Positions 41,201 to 46,337 of a stretch of DNA of 64,000 nucleotides are shown piece after piece. Location: assembly GCF_015477765.1 (NCBI RefSeq), contig NZ_JADLQQ010000007.1, positions 496,001 to 560,000 of the forward strand, read 5' to 3'. The notes under the pieces are model-generated. The model worked only from the letters and a program-made list of their open reading frames with translations. It searched no databases and was not told the DNA's origin. This DNA comes from Nocardia transvalensis (GTDB lineage: Bacteria; Actinomycetota; Actinomycetes; Mycobacteriales; Mycobacteriaceae). The stretch's first letter is position 1. The number at the start of each line of letters is the position of its first letter. The position numbers and the translations under genes were made by a program.

Positions 41201-43070
41201 GAGCGACCGCAAGCTGTACAACGCCTACGGGCCGACGGAAACGACCATCGTCACGGTGATCTCGCCGCCGATGGTGCCCGGCGGGCCGATCACCATCGGC
41301 GGCCCGATCCGCGGCGTGCACGCGACGGTGCTGGACGCGCGGCTGCATCCGGCGCCGGTCGGGGTGACCGGTGAGCTGTATCTGGCCGGTCCGGCGCTGG
41401 CCCGCGGCTACCTGCACCGGCCGGGGCTGACCGCGCAGCGGTTCGTCGCCAACCCGTTCGGCAAACCGGGCGAACGGATGTACCGCACGGGCGATCTGGT
41501 GCGCTGGGTCGAACACGACGGGCGCCGGGAGCTGGACTACGTCGGGCGCACCGACCACCAGGTCAAGATCCGTGGTTTCCGCATCGAACTCGGCGAGATC
41601 GATGCGGCGCTGGCACGTCACCCCGCCGTCGAGTTCGTGACCACCATGGGCTACCGCACCCCGGCCGGTTCCACGGCGCTGGTGTCGTATGTGAAACCGC
41701 GCCGCGGCACCGACCCCACGGTGGCCGAGCTGACCGCGCACGTCGCCGAGCTGGTGCCCAATTACATGGTGCCCCAGTCGATCACGCTGCTGAATGCGGT
41801 GCCGCTGACCCCGGTCGGCAAGCTGGATCGAAAAGCGTTGCCCGAACCGGTGTTCGGCGCCGAACGCGCATACCGGGCGCCGTCGACGCCGGTGGAGGCG
41901 GCGCTGTGCGCGGCCTTCGCCGAGGTGCTGGGCGTGCAGACCGTCGGCGCCGACGACGGCTTCTTCGACCTGGGCGGCAATTCGCTGCTGGCGACCAAGG
42001 TGGTCGCGCACGTGCGGGCGGCCGGGATCGAACTGCCGGTGCAGACGATGTTCGGCGAATCCACCCCGGCGGCCATCGCGCGGCGGCTGGCGGCCTCGGC
42101 GGGCGATCTGCTCTCGGCCGCCGTGCAGCCGGTGCTGGCCATCCGCCCCTCGCCTAGCGGCTCGGGGAATAGTGTTGGTGGCTCGGGGAATAGTGTTGGT
42201 GGCTCCGGGAATAGTGTTGGTGGCTCCGGGAATAATGTCGGTGGCTCGGGGACTAATGCTGGCGGCTCGGGGATCGATCCCGTTGTGCCACCGCTGTTCT
42301 GCGTGCATCCGGCGATCGGGCTGGCGTGGTGCTATTCGGGTCTGCTGGCGCATCTGCCCGCCGACCGGCCGGTGTACGGGCTGCAGGCGCCGCACGTGGG
42401 CGGCGGCGACGATCACAGCTCGATCGTGGCGGCCGCCGAAGACTATGTGGCCCATATTCGTTCGGTGCAGCCGCAGGGCCCCTACCATCTGCTGGGCTGG
42501 TCGCTGGGCGGGTTGATCGCCCACGAGATCGCGGTGCAGTTGCAGGCGGCGGGGGAGCGGGTGGCGCTGCTGGCGATGATGGACAGCTACCGGTTGTCCG
42601 ACGAATGGCTCGAGCACGCCATTCCCGGAGTGGCCGACATCATCGGCGAATTCGGCAGCGATCTGCTCGGCGGCGACCATGCCGTCGATCCGCGCCTGAC
42701 CCTGCAGGACGCGGCTGAGCTGCTGCGCAACCGGCCCGGCCCGTTCGCGGCGCTGACCGTGGAACATCTGCAGCGGCTCTACACCGGCTACGCCAACGGC
42801 GCGTTGCTGGCACACGGTTTCCGGCCCCGCGTCTTCGACGGCGACCTGCTGTTCTTCACCGCCGCCGACGACGAGATCAATCGGGCCGACCCCACCCGCC
42901 GCGCGCAGGCCTGGGAGCCGTATGTGACCGGTGCGATCCACGATCAGAAGGTGCGGTGCCGGCATTCCGGCATGACCACCCCGGAGGCGCTGGCCGTCAT
43001 CGGCCCGGTGCTGCGAGACCACCTGGGCGGCAACGCTTCCCGCGCCGACGACCCGAAGGAGACGAAGTGA
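29217..43070 (+). CDS. Four-module non-ribosomal peptide synthetase with EntF-like first module and thioesterase
   Basis: 4617 residues from ATG 29217 (GGAG six nt upstream; a TTG at 29214 is adjacent). Domains: C1 about 20-455 (HHIVIDG at 151), A1 475-985, T1 (Ser1045 in GGNSL), C2 (HHICGDG at 1229), A2 1560-2050, T2 (Ser2117), C3 (HHIAADG at 2304), A3 2635-3120, T3 (Ser3183), C4 (HHIAMDG at 3371), A4 3700-4195, T4 (Ser4256), Gly/Ser/Asn repeat linker 4315-4355, TE (GWSLGG, Ser4429). All catalytic motifs look intact. No epimerase or methylase domain is inserted. Stachelhaus-style codes read by alignment to GrsA-A: A1 DVWHFSLVDK (serine), A2 DALFIGMVAK, A3 DAFFVGGVVK, A4 DALFLGAIVK (no confident substrate). 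C1 and A1 resemble EntF, whose C domain accepts an aryl or acyl starter from a separate carrier protein. Product: probably an N-capped Ser-X-X-X peptide, linear or cyclised. It overlaps the ABC ATPase gene by 4 bp. Confidence 0.96.
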   Translation: MSSLASNRVDQCSSGEFSAQPFALSPAQTALWYAQRIRPDIPLTVAQYVEIHGNLDAGRLLYAIERSCAEAQFGYVRLLEIDGVPHQVVDPARRPGWARIDLRHEADPHAAALRWMNHDASSPIDIERDPLMTSAILRTGDSDYIWYARAHHIVIDGYGAMKAVTRTAEIYTALENHTEPTVSRAVPLAEIYAEESRYRDSDQFHIDREYWREQLEGVGAPLSLSASGSGSSPMSSGRRLAAATLDPAVETALENVMRAFETHRATLFVAALACYVRAATGHPDVVLSLPMSARTTAALRRSAGVVSNVVPIRLRFEESTAIRDVVGATGLQLLGALQHQRYRHDDIRRDCGYSRDARGFFGPMVNIMLFHSELKFGSLTGSLNVLSTGPVEDLSVNLYNGAGNRIHLDFEANPQLYGAAELAAHHGRFLDFLDRFLAADPDTAVASIPVITDAERDLVLRQWNSTAVARQEGTLTGLFADRAAACGHAVALEFGDETLTYTELSERANRLARLLIERGAGPDTVVGLAIRRSIDLVVGMYAIVQAGAAYLPLDPDHPAERTGHILAQARPLCVLSVERDGLTLPGTVERLDIDTVDLSRFGAAPVTDRDRRARLRSDHLAYVIFTSGSTGQPKGVGVSHAAIVNRLRWMQHEYPLDATDVVLQKTPATFDVSVWEFFWPLQIGARLVIAAPDGHRDPAYLAGLIAEKGVTTAHFVPSMLSVFVTDTDLSGCTALRRVFCSGEALPAATVRDFHAAVSPSHPPTPDRLHSTPQLHNLYGPTEAAVDVTAWTCTPDEGSVPIGAPIWNTQVYVLDERLRPVPPGVVGELYLAGVQLARGYLGRPGLTAERFVANPFGVTKAGEGPDQAVHAGGARMYRTGDLVRWRVDSTGGVLEYLGRTDFQVKIRGLRIELGDIEAALLADARVARAICVAHAGPGGDELVGYVVATPGAALDTGELTGDLRRRLPSYMIPAHLIVLDELPLNPNGKVDRKALPAPELGPRRAARAAAGPRTEVERRLAAVFTEVLGVDDIDVEDSFFELGGNSLSAARAVARINATLAAGLSIRDLFESATVAALAARLDTHNPDTSSPRLVAAARPEHIPLSLAQQRLWILNRFAEHASAYNMPLAVELTGPLDLDALRAGLLDVLDRHESLRTTFPDSPEGPTQVVHPAAEIPLTLEPIDATGADALALATEYAGYGFDLRSQAPIRVALYTAGPQQYVFLVVLHHICGDGWSVAPLARDLMAAVAARAGGQAPAWTPLPVQYADFALWQRELLGDETDPGSALSRQLAYWRAALADLPDQLDLPLDRPRPLQRSAAGGRVRFTIPAATRRAVAALAADRGVSTFMVLHAALASLLARLCNTSDITIGTPIAGRSDPALDELVGMFVNTLVLRTRVDLAAGFDRMLDRVRETDLDAFANSDVPFERLVEVVNPARDAGRHPLFQVMLSYEGTPDLQIDLPGVSARVLPLDIGVTKFDLQLTVHESDPGRTESAAAPAEDGPLSAEFGYATDVFDQASVEAIARRFVQLLTAAVAAPGVPVGDLSILDARETGKLVPIMGAPGEPQVTLARLLTETAERLPDAVAVRYLGRDTTYRELDEMSNRLARVLIEHGAGPEVVVAIALPRGLDSILAVWSVAKTGAAYVPIDPDYPAERIAHMLSDSGAMLGLTNAQCHTAMPDWPVRRGRHRKQYVDWLLMGSDALAAGLARFSDAPVTDADRHHPLRIAHPAYLIYTSGSTGTPKAVVVTHAGLASLAHEQMHLFGVTDSARTLHFSSPSFDASVLELLLGFAAGATIVVAPAGMYGGAELAQLLREERVTHAFVTPAALATVSPDGLGDLEAVIVGGDACPEELVATWTAGHRMHNMYGPSEATVAATATGPMAAGRPVPIGLPVRGMRLFVLDGRLHPVPPGVPGELYLSGPGLARGYLGRAGLTAGRFPANPHGRRGERMYRTGDLVVADAAGQLRFLGRADDQVKIRGFRIELREIDHVLREHPGVRFALTVVHTGDRGSSRLASYILAEDSVDPAAVLDTARQRLPGYMVPAAITVLDEVPITPSGKLDRKALPEPEFGASGPSRTPETELERRVADVFAAVLGHPVNGAEDSFFDIGGNSLLATRLTVAVHTEFEVDLPVRAIFEAPTVAGVAARLAEAPRTRRVALAVHTPRPERIPLSLPQQRVWFLNRYSPESSAYNIAFVITIDGDLDVAALQAAVGDLIDRHEPLRTIFPEDTDGGTGAYQLVLDTDRCTPQVEAVDTDEDGAQLLLGELARGGFDLTRETPLRLVLLHTDTERHLLGVVLHHIAADGWSLAPLTRDLALAYAARHGGAAPAWQPLPVQYADFSLWQRDYVGDAADPDSPAAAQLRFWRETLAELPERMPLPYDRPRPAQPTHRAGTLRFEVPQTLQRQLDDLARAQGVSLFMVMRSALAVLLRIVTGGRDVLVGTPVAGRGDARLDELVGMFVNTLVLRSQVDPDRSFAEQLHRDRDGELAAMAHVDLPFDRIVEELGRGGAAGPLLQVALTVQDGPAPALELPGLRLSAAELDIALAKFDLELRVLPRGPESEDPSRVRRGFEFVYDVELFDHDTVATLAQRLLMVLRAVTTDPRVRVRDIDARTDSERALLTPAYGPVPTPQCSLANYFTATAHLHAERTALRFGEIELSYGEVDRYSNRLARALIRRGLGAGDRVALGLTRSVESVVTMVAVAKSGAAFVPVDPNYPADRVRHMLTDSGCRVGISMSAHVVGLREAAAGGCDTEWLLLDDPELMAEIEGLDDATVTDADRVRTVWTADLAYVIYTSGSTGKPKGVAITHGGLSNFADEIRDRMRVERDSRTLHFATPSFDAAVFDLLLSVGAGATMIICPPDVYGGDELAALMDRERVSHTFMTPAALATIDHRRWPLPHLKSLVVGGEALGPELVARWAPGRMMFNGYGPTETTVVVTISEQLVVGGPITIGTLVRGARALVLDERLRPVPIGVPGELYLGGQGVARGYLDRFGLTATRFVADPYGPEGGRMYRTGDVVRWNDRGEIVYLGRSDHQVKVRGFRIELGEISEVLATHPAVRFAHTEVREIAGVERVVSYVLPAEARAGVDTDQLRAHVATQLPAHMVPGSITVLDRIPLTPVGKLDRAALPQPQPVATVARKPETDAERLVASVMAELVGAESVGAEDSFFDVGGNSLLATQLVARLGAATGTRLQVRTVFAAPTVAELATLLEAGGGTDAGPQLRRRARPQRVPLSAAQRRLWFLERFNRPRGEAAGVYNVPVALRLRGELDVAALQAALHAVQERHETLRTVFPELEGEPFQRVLDPAEAAVELTVTDIAEEQVEAEVTRLATLGFDLGTTVPVRARLLRLAPDDHVLVLVVHHIAMDGWSLEPLAADVAAAYRAHRAGTEPDWAELPVQYADYTLWQREILGREDDPDSTVSRQLDYWRRTLDGIPELLAVPADRPRPPTPSYRGGTVDCTIDALTHRELQALASRHGVTMFMVLHAALAALLHRLTAGDDITVGTPIAGRGHPALDPMIGMFVGTLVLRTRLDGSTPFTELLKSVRDTDVEAFAHADVPFERLVEVLNPVRSQSHHPMFQVMLSVRNQPARALELPELRIEARDADPGIAKFDLQFTVTESWTQGGSEAVTERAPDGLTVSVTFARDLFDEATAARLGNRLARLLTAAAANPTLPVGDLELLDAAEWSSLAPVRGATADRPFTFPEVFEAAVAVDRQAVALRCDGTQITYDALDRWTNRLARVLISLGVGPETLVALGIPRSAESVAVTLAVAKAGAAFVPIDPGYPEHRIAHMLTDSGATLGITLSAHRDRMPDGANWTVLDAPSFRRRVLRTSDAPITPEERPVPLRMDNPAYVIYTSGSTGVPKGVVVTHGGLSNFAAETAQRFEVRPGCRVLHFATPSFDAAMLDLLLALGGAATLVIAPPGVYGGAELAKVLISERVTHAFITTSALGTVDPSGITEMRHVLVGGEALPPDLVARWGADASDRKLYNAYGPTETTIVTVISPPMVPGGPITIGGPIRGVHATVLDARLHPAPVGVTGELYLAGPALARGYLHRPGLTAQRFVANPFGKPGERMYRTGDLVRWVEHDGRRELDYVGRTDHQVKIRGFRIELGEIDAALARHPAVEFVTTMGYRTPAGSTALVSYVKPRRGTDPTVAELTAHVAELVPNYMVPQSITLLNAVPLTPVGKLDRKALPEPVFGAERAYRAPSTPVEAALCAAFAEVLGVQTVGADDGFFDLGGNSLLATKVVAHVRAAGIELPVQTMFGESTPAAIARRLAASAGDLLSAAVQPVLAIRPSPSGSGNSVGGSGNSVGGSGNSVGGSGNNVGGSGTNAGGSGIDPVVPPLFCVHPAIGLAWCYSGLLAHLPADRPVYGLQAPHVGGGDDHSSIVAAAEDYVAHIRSVQPQGPYHLLGWSLGGLIAHEIAVQLQAAGERVALLAMMDSYRLSDEWLEHAIPGVADIIGEFGSDLLGGDHAVDPRLTLQDAAELLRNRPGPFAALTVEHLQRLYTGYANGALLAHGFRPRVFDGDLLFFTAADDEINRADPTRRAQAWEPYVTGAIHDQKVRCRHSGMTTPEALAVIGPVLRDHLGGNASRADDPKETK
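42159..42280 (+). repeat. 21-bp in-frame tandem repeat encoding the T4-TE linker
   Basis: Five full copies plus a partial sixth of GGCTCGGGGAATAGTGTTGG-T, at 42159, 42180, 42201, 42222, 42243 and 42264. Each encodes GSGNSVG or a close variant; the last copies drift (GSGNNVG, GSGTNAG). Its codons (AAT, AGT, GTT, GGT) are rare elsewhere in this gene and GC falls to about 57 percent. The result is a flexible hydrophilic linker before the thioesterase. Confidence 0.92.
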
Positions 43071-44056
43071 GCTTGGCGGTGGAGGTCGCGGATCTGGTGA
43101 AGTGCTACGGCCGTGCCCGCGTGCTCGACGGGATCGACCTGGAGATACCGACGGGCACGGTGATGGGTCTGCTGGGCCCCAACGGCGCCGGGAAGACGAC
43201 CACGGTGCGGATCGTCACCACACTGCTCAAACCGACCAAGGGCCGGGTGCGGGTGACGGGGGTGGACGTCCTGCGCGATCCGGCGCGGGCCCGCACCCGC
43301 ATCGGCCTGTCGGGTCAGTACGCGGCGGTGGATGCCAATCTGTCCGGGTTCGAGAACCTGCGGATGGTGGCGCGGCTGTACGGGATGAACCACAAGCAGG
43401 CCGCGGCCCGGGCCACCGAACTGCTGGCCGCCCTGGGTCTCGAGCACGCGGCCGATCGTCGCGCGAGCACCTACTCCGGTGGGATGGCACGGCGACTGGA
43501 TCTGGCCGGTGCCCTGGTCGCGCGCCCGCCGGTGGTGGTGCTCGACGAACCGACCACCGGCCTGGATCCGCGGGGCCGCCTGGACATGTGGCGGGTGATC
43601 GGCGAACTGGTCGACGACGGCACCACCGTGCTGCTGACCACCCAGTACCTGGAGGAGGCCGATCAACTGGCCGACCGGATCACCGTGATCGACCGGGGCC
43701 GGGTGATCGCGCGCGGATCGGCCGACGAGTTGAAGACCGCCATCGGTGGCGACCGGCTCACCGTGACCTTGGCGGCCGGACAGGATCCGGCACCGGCGAT
43801 GGCGGTGCTGGCGCAGGTGGGTCTGGGCGAACCCGCCCACGAGGTCGGCACCGAGGAGGTGTCGATCGTGGTGGGCGACGGCTCGCGGACCATGGTCGAG
43901 GCCCTGCGCCGCCTCGACGACGCCGGGGTGTGCGTGGTGGATGCCACTGTGCACCGCCCGAGCCTCGACGAGGTTTTCCTGGCCCTGACCGGCGCGGGGG
44001 CCGGGACACCAGCCGAACCCGAAACCGACGACGTTGCAGAGGAGATCATGTCGTGA
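43067..44056 (+). CDS. DrrA-type ABC transporter ATP-binding protein
   Basis: 329 residues from GTG 43067, whose GTGA overlaps the NRPS stop; AAGGAG lies five nt upstream. Walker A GPNGAGKTTTVRI, signature YSGGMARRLDLA, Walker B VVVLDEPTTGLD and the switch loop are all present. The C-terminal extension after residue 215 (DELKTAIGGDRLTVTLAAG) is typical of the daunorubicin-resistance (DrrA/DRI) group, which exports antibiotics or complex lipids. Paired with the permease immediately downstream (4-bp overlap); tight coupling to the NRPS gene implies export of its product. Confidence 0.95.
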   Translation: MSLAVEVADLVKCYGRARVLDGIDLEIPTGTVMGLLGPNGAGKTTTVRIVTTLLKPTKGRVRVTGVDVLRDPARARTRIGLSGQYAAVDANLSGFENLRMVARLYGMNHKQAAARATELLAALGLEHAADRRASTYSGGMARRLDLAGALVARPPVVVLDEPTTGLDPRGRLDMWRVIGELVDDGTTVLLTTQYLEEADQLADRITVIDRGRVIARGSADELKTAIGGDRLTVTLAAGQDPAPAMAVLAQVGLGEPAHEVGTEEVSIVVGDGSRTMVEALRRLDDAGVCVVDATVHRPSLDEVFLALTGAGAGTPAEPETDDVAEEIMS

Positions 44057-44928
44057 GTACCGCAGAGCTGGCGGTCGCCGAGCCCGGCCCGGCCACCCCG
44101 CCAGATGCCGCCGCGCGGGTCGCGCGAATCTCCGCGCCGGTGCGGGTTTTTCGCGACAGCGCCATCGTCGCCTACCGCAATCTGCTGACGATTCTGCGGG
44201 TGCCGACCCTGCTGGTGACCGCGACGATCCAGCCGCTGATGTTCGTGTTCGTCTTCGCCTACATCTTCGCCGAATCGCTGGGCGGTGCGCAGTATCGGGA
44301 GTTCCTGCTGGCCGGGATCTTCACCCAGACCGTGGCGTTCAACGCCGCCTTCACCACCGTGGGGCTGGCCAACGATCTGCAGAAGGGCATCATCGACCGG
44401 ATGCGCACCCTGCCCATGTCGCGGTTGGCGGTGCTGATGGGCCGCACCCTGTCGGATCTGGTGGTCAACGTGCTGGCATTGGCGGTGATGGTCGGCTGCG
44501 GCTATGTGGTGGGCTGGCAGATCAACGGCACGATGGCCGATGCCGCGCTGGCGTTCGGGGTGATCCTGCTGTTCGCCTTCGCCATGTCGTGGGTGGGTGC
44601 GCTGACCGGGCTGCTGTCGCCGACGGTGGAGGTGGCCCAGAGCGCCGGGCTGATCTGGATGTTCCCGCTCACGTTCATCTCCTCGGCGTTCATCTCCGCC
44701 GACTCCCTGCCGGGGCCGCTGCGCACGTTCGCGGAATGGAATCCGATCACCGCGGTGTCGGCGGCCGGACGCAAACTGTTCGACAACGGCGCGCCGCCCA
44801 CGTTCGCGCCGCCGCACGGCTGGGCCGCCGAGCATTGCGTGGAGTATGCGGTCTACTGCTCGCTGGGGATCTTGGCGGTGGCGGTCCCGCTGGCGCTGCT
44901 GCAGTACCGCAAGGTGGCCAGCCACTGA
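44053..44928 (+). CDS. DrrB-type ABC-2 transporter permease
   Basis: 291 residues from GTG 44053 (GTGA overlap with the ATPase stop). ABC-2 permease with six predicted helices: an N-terminal cytosolic segment of about 55 residues, then LLVTATIQPLMFVFVFAYIF, a conserved loop NDLQKGIIDRMRTLPMSRLAVLMGRTLSDL (the permease coupling motif), and later helices ending in a basic tail. Forms the membrane half of the exporter with the preceding ATPase. Third gene of the NRPS operon. Confidence 0.94.
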   Translation: MSTAELAVAEPGPATPPDAAARVARISAPVRVFRDSAIVAYRNLLTILRVPTLLVTATIQPLMFVFVFAYIFAESLGGAQYREFLLAGIFTQTVAFNAAFTTVGLANDLQKGIIDRMRTLPMSRLAVLMGRTLSDLVVNVLALAVMVGCGYVVGWQINGTMADAALAFGVILLFAFAMSWVGALTGLLSPTVEVAQSAGLIWMFPLTFISSAFISADSLPGPLRTFAEWNPITAVSAAGRKLFDNGAPPTFAPPHGWAAEHCVEYAVYCSLGILAVAVPLALLQYRKVASH

Positions 44929-44952
44929 CGGTGGGCGGCGTAACATGATGCG

Positions 44953-45624
44953 GTGAACGGAGGTTCGGAGTCGGGGACAACGGCGCCGCCGCGGGTGGTG
45001 CAGCGCGTCGATCTGGGGCTGGTGCCCTATCAGCAGGCGCTCGACGAGATGACGCAGTGGGTGCTGGCACGCCGCGCGGGGGAGGTCGGGGATCGGCTGT
45101 ATCTGCTGGAGCATCCGCCGGTGATCACCTACGGGCGGGTGACCCCACTCGCGGATCTGCCTGTGCGAGAAGATATTCCGCTGGTCGCGGTGGATCGCGG
45201 GGGTCTGGCCACCTATCACGCGCCGGGCCAGCTCATCGGCTATCTCGTCGTGGGCTTGAACGGGCGTGGTCCGGTGGACATCGTGCACTGGGTGGAGACC
45301 GGACTGGTGCGGGCGCTGGCGACGCTGGGATTCGAGACCGTGCGCCGCGAGACCCCGGCGGGGGCGGCGAGCCTGGTGGGGGTGTGGACGCCCGATCATC
45401 GCAAGATCGCCTCGATCGGGTTGCGCATCCGCGGCGGGGTGACCAGTCACGGGTTCGCACTCAACGTCGATCCGGATATGCGGCCGTTCCGCGAATTCGT
45501 GGCCTGCGGGCTGCCGGATGTGGCGATGGTGTCGCTGCGCGAGCTGGCCGACGAACAGGGCCTGCCATTGCCGTCCCCGGCCGCCGTGCGCGATGCGGTC
45601 GCCGAGGCGCTGTCGGTGCTGTGA
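44953..45624 (+). CDS. lipB: LipB-like octanoyltransferase (divergent copy)
   Basis: 223 residues from GTG 44953, 24 bp after drrB. LipB moves octanoate from acyl carrier protein to lipoyl domains. The acyl-binding loop reads DRGGLATYHAPGQLIGYLVV, where typical LipB has RGG-x-x-T-x-H-G-P-G-Q. The catalytic pair Lys151 (HRKIASIGLRIR) and Cys185 (FVACGLPD) is present with the same 34-residue spacing as E. coli and mycobacterial LipB. Substitutions in the loop (T-Y-H-A-P) and the location, away from lipA and apparently in the NRPS operon, are unusual. It may be a second LipB or an acyltransferase recruited to the pathway; the sequence alone does not decide. Confidence 0.85.
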   Translation: MNGGSESGTTAPPRVVQRVDLGLVPYQQALDEMTQWVLARRAGEVGDRLYLLEHPPVITYGRVTPLADLPVREDIPLVAVDRGGLATYHAPGQLIGYLVVGLNGRGPVDIVHWVETGLVRALATLGFETVRRETPAGAASLVGVWTPDHRKIASIGLRIRGGVTSHGFALNVDPDMRPFREFVACGLPDVAMVSLRELADEQGLPLPSPAAVRDAVAEALSVL

Positions 45625-45651
45625 GGCCGCGGGCGTCTCACCGGCACGAAA

Positions 45652-45685
45652 ATGCCGCCTTCACCGGATCCGGTGAAGGCGGCAT
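45652..45685. terminator. Perfect 34-bp palindromic terminator after lipB
   Basis: ATGCCGCCTTCACCGGA and TCCGGTGAAGGCGGCAT are exact reverse complements with no mismatch, 28 bp after the lipB stop, followed by CCCTTTAT. It lies in the convergent gap between lipB and rbpA and would work in both directions. Confidence 0.88.
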
Positions 45686-45698
45686 CCCTTTATCGTGT

Positions 45699-45780
45699 CC
45701 CCGGTGTCCCGGGTTACCTTGTCCCCGGCGTCCCGGGTTACCTTGTCCCCGGCGTCCCCGGATACCTTGTCCCCGGCGTG
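45699..45780. repeat. 24-bp intergenic tandem repeat
   Basis: Three full copies (45699-45722, 45723-45746, 45747-45770) of CCCCGGCGTCCCGGGTTACC-TTGT with one to three changes each, then a 10-bp partial copy. It lies between the terminator and the 3' end of rbpA and is non-coding on the evidence seen. Its role is unknown. Confidence 0.88.
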
Positions 45781-45802
45781 CTTTTCGCCGGGGCCGATGC
45801 CC

Positions 45803-46141
45803 CTACGCGCGCCCGCGGCGGGTCTTGAGCAGCTCCAGACGCTCCTGCAGCAGCTCCTCGAGCTCGTCCTTGCTGCGCCGTTCGAGCAGCATGTCCCAGT
45901 GCGTGCGCGGCGGCTTGGTCTTCTTGGGCTCCTGGGTGGTGCCCTCGATCAGCACGCCCTCCTGGCCGTTGCGGCACAGCCAGGTCGCGGGGATCTCGGC
46001 GTCGTCGGCGAAGGGAACATCGAATTCCTCGCCGTTCTCGGTCCGGTACCGCGCCACCCGACGCGGCGCCAGGTCGTGGTCGCGGTCGGTCTCGTAGCTC
46101 ACCGCTCCGAGCCGGCTGCCTCGGAGTACGCGATCTGCCAT
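45803..46141 (-). CDS. rbpA: RNA polymerase-binding protein RbpA
   Basis: 112 residues, matching RbpA family length. RbpA binds the sigma subunit and RNA polymerase beta and activates transcription; it is essential in mycobacteria. Layout: an N-terminal tail MADRVLRGSRLGAVSYETDRD, the core zinc-less barrel with RYRTENGEEFDVPFADDAEIPATWLCRNGQEG, the basic linker KKTKPPRTHWDMLLERRS, and the sigma-interacting helices DELEELLQERLELLKTRRG. The core keeps one cysteine, so zinc binding is unlikely. A SigH/SigR-like promoter is seen upstream. Convergent with the NRPS operon. Confidence 0.97.
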   Translation of the reverse strand: MADRVLRGSRLGAVSYETDRDHDLAPRRVARYRTENGEEFDVPFADDAEIPATWLCRNGQEGVLIEGTTQEPKKTKPPRTHWDMLLERRSKDELEELLQERLELLKTRRGRA

Positions 46142-46186
46142 GGTGTGCGGTCCTCTCTAGCCTGTCGGCAACGCTCTACTGTGTGT

Positions 46187-46214
46187 GAACGCGCCATGCT
46201 CTATAACAGTTCCC
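46187..46214 (-). promoter_or_regulatory. Candidate SigH/SigR-type promoter of rbpA
   Basis: On the minus strand GGGAAC (46214-46209) is followed after 18 nt by GTT (46190-46188), within CGTTCA. This matches the GGAAY-N16-19-GTT consensus of SigH/SigR. The start codon of rbpA is about 46 nt further on. Streptomyces rbpA is a known SigR target, which supports the reading. Confidence 0.55.
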
Positions 46215-46337
46215 GGCGACGGTCAACCCCATCATTTTACTCGGAACGATGAGGTGGGTGTGTGTCCGCCTCCGGCCGCCGGTTCGTTCGGCGCGCCCAG
46301 CCCACGCCGCGGCGCGGGGCCGTTAAGGTGTCGGGTC

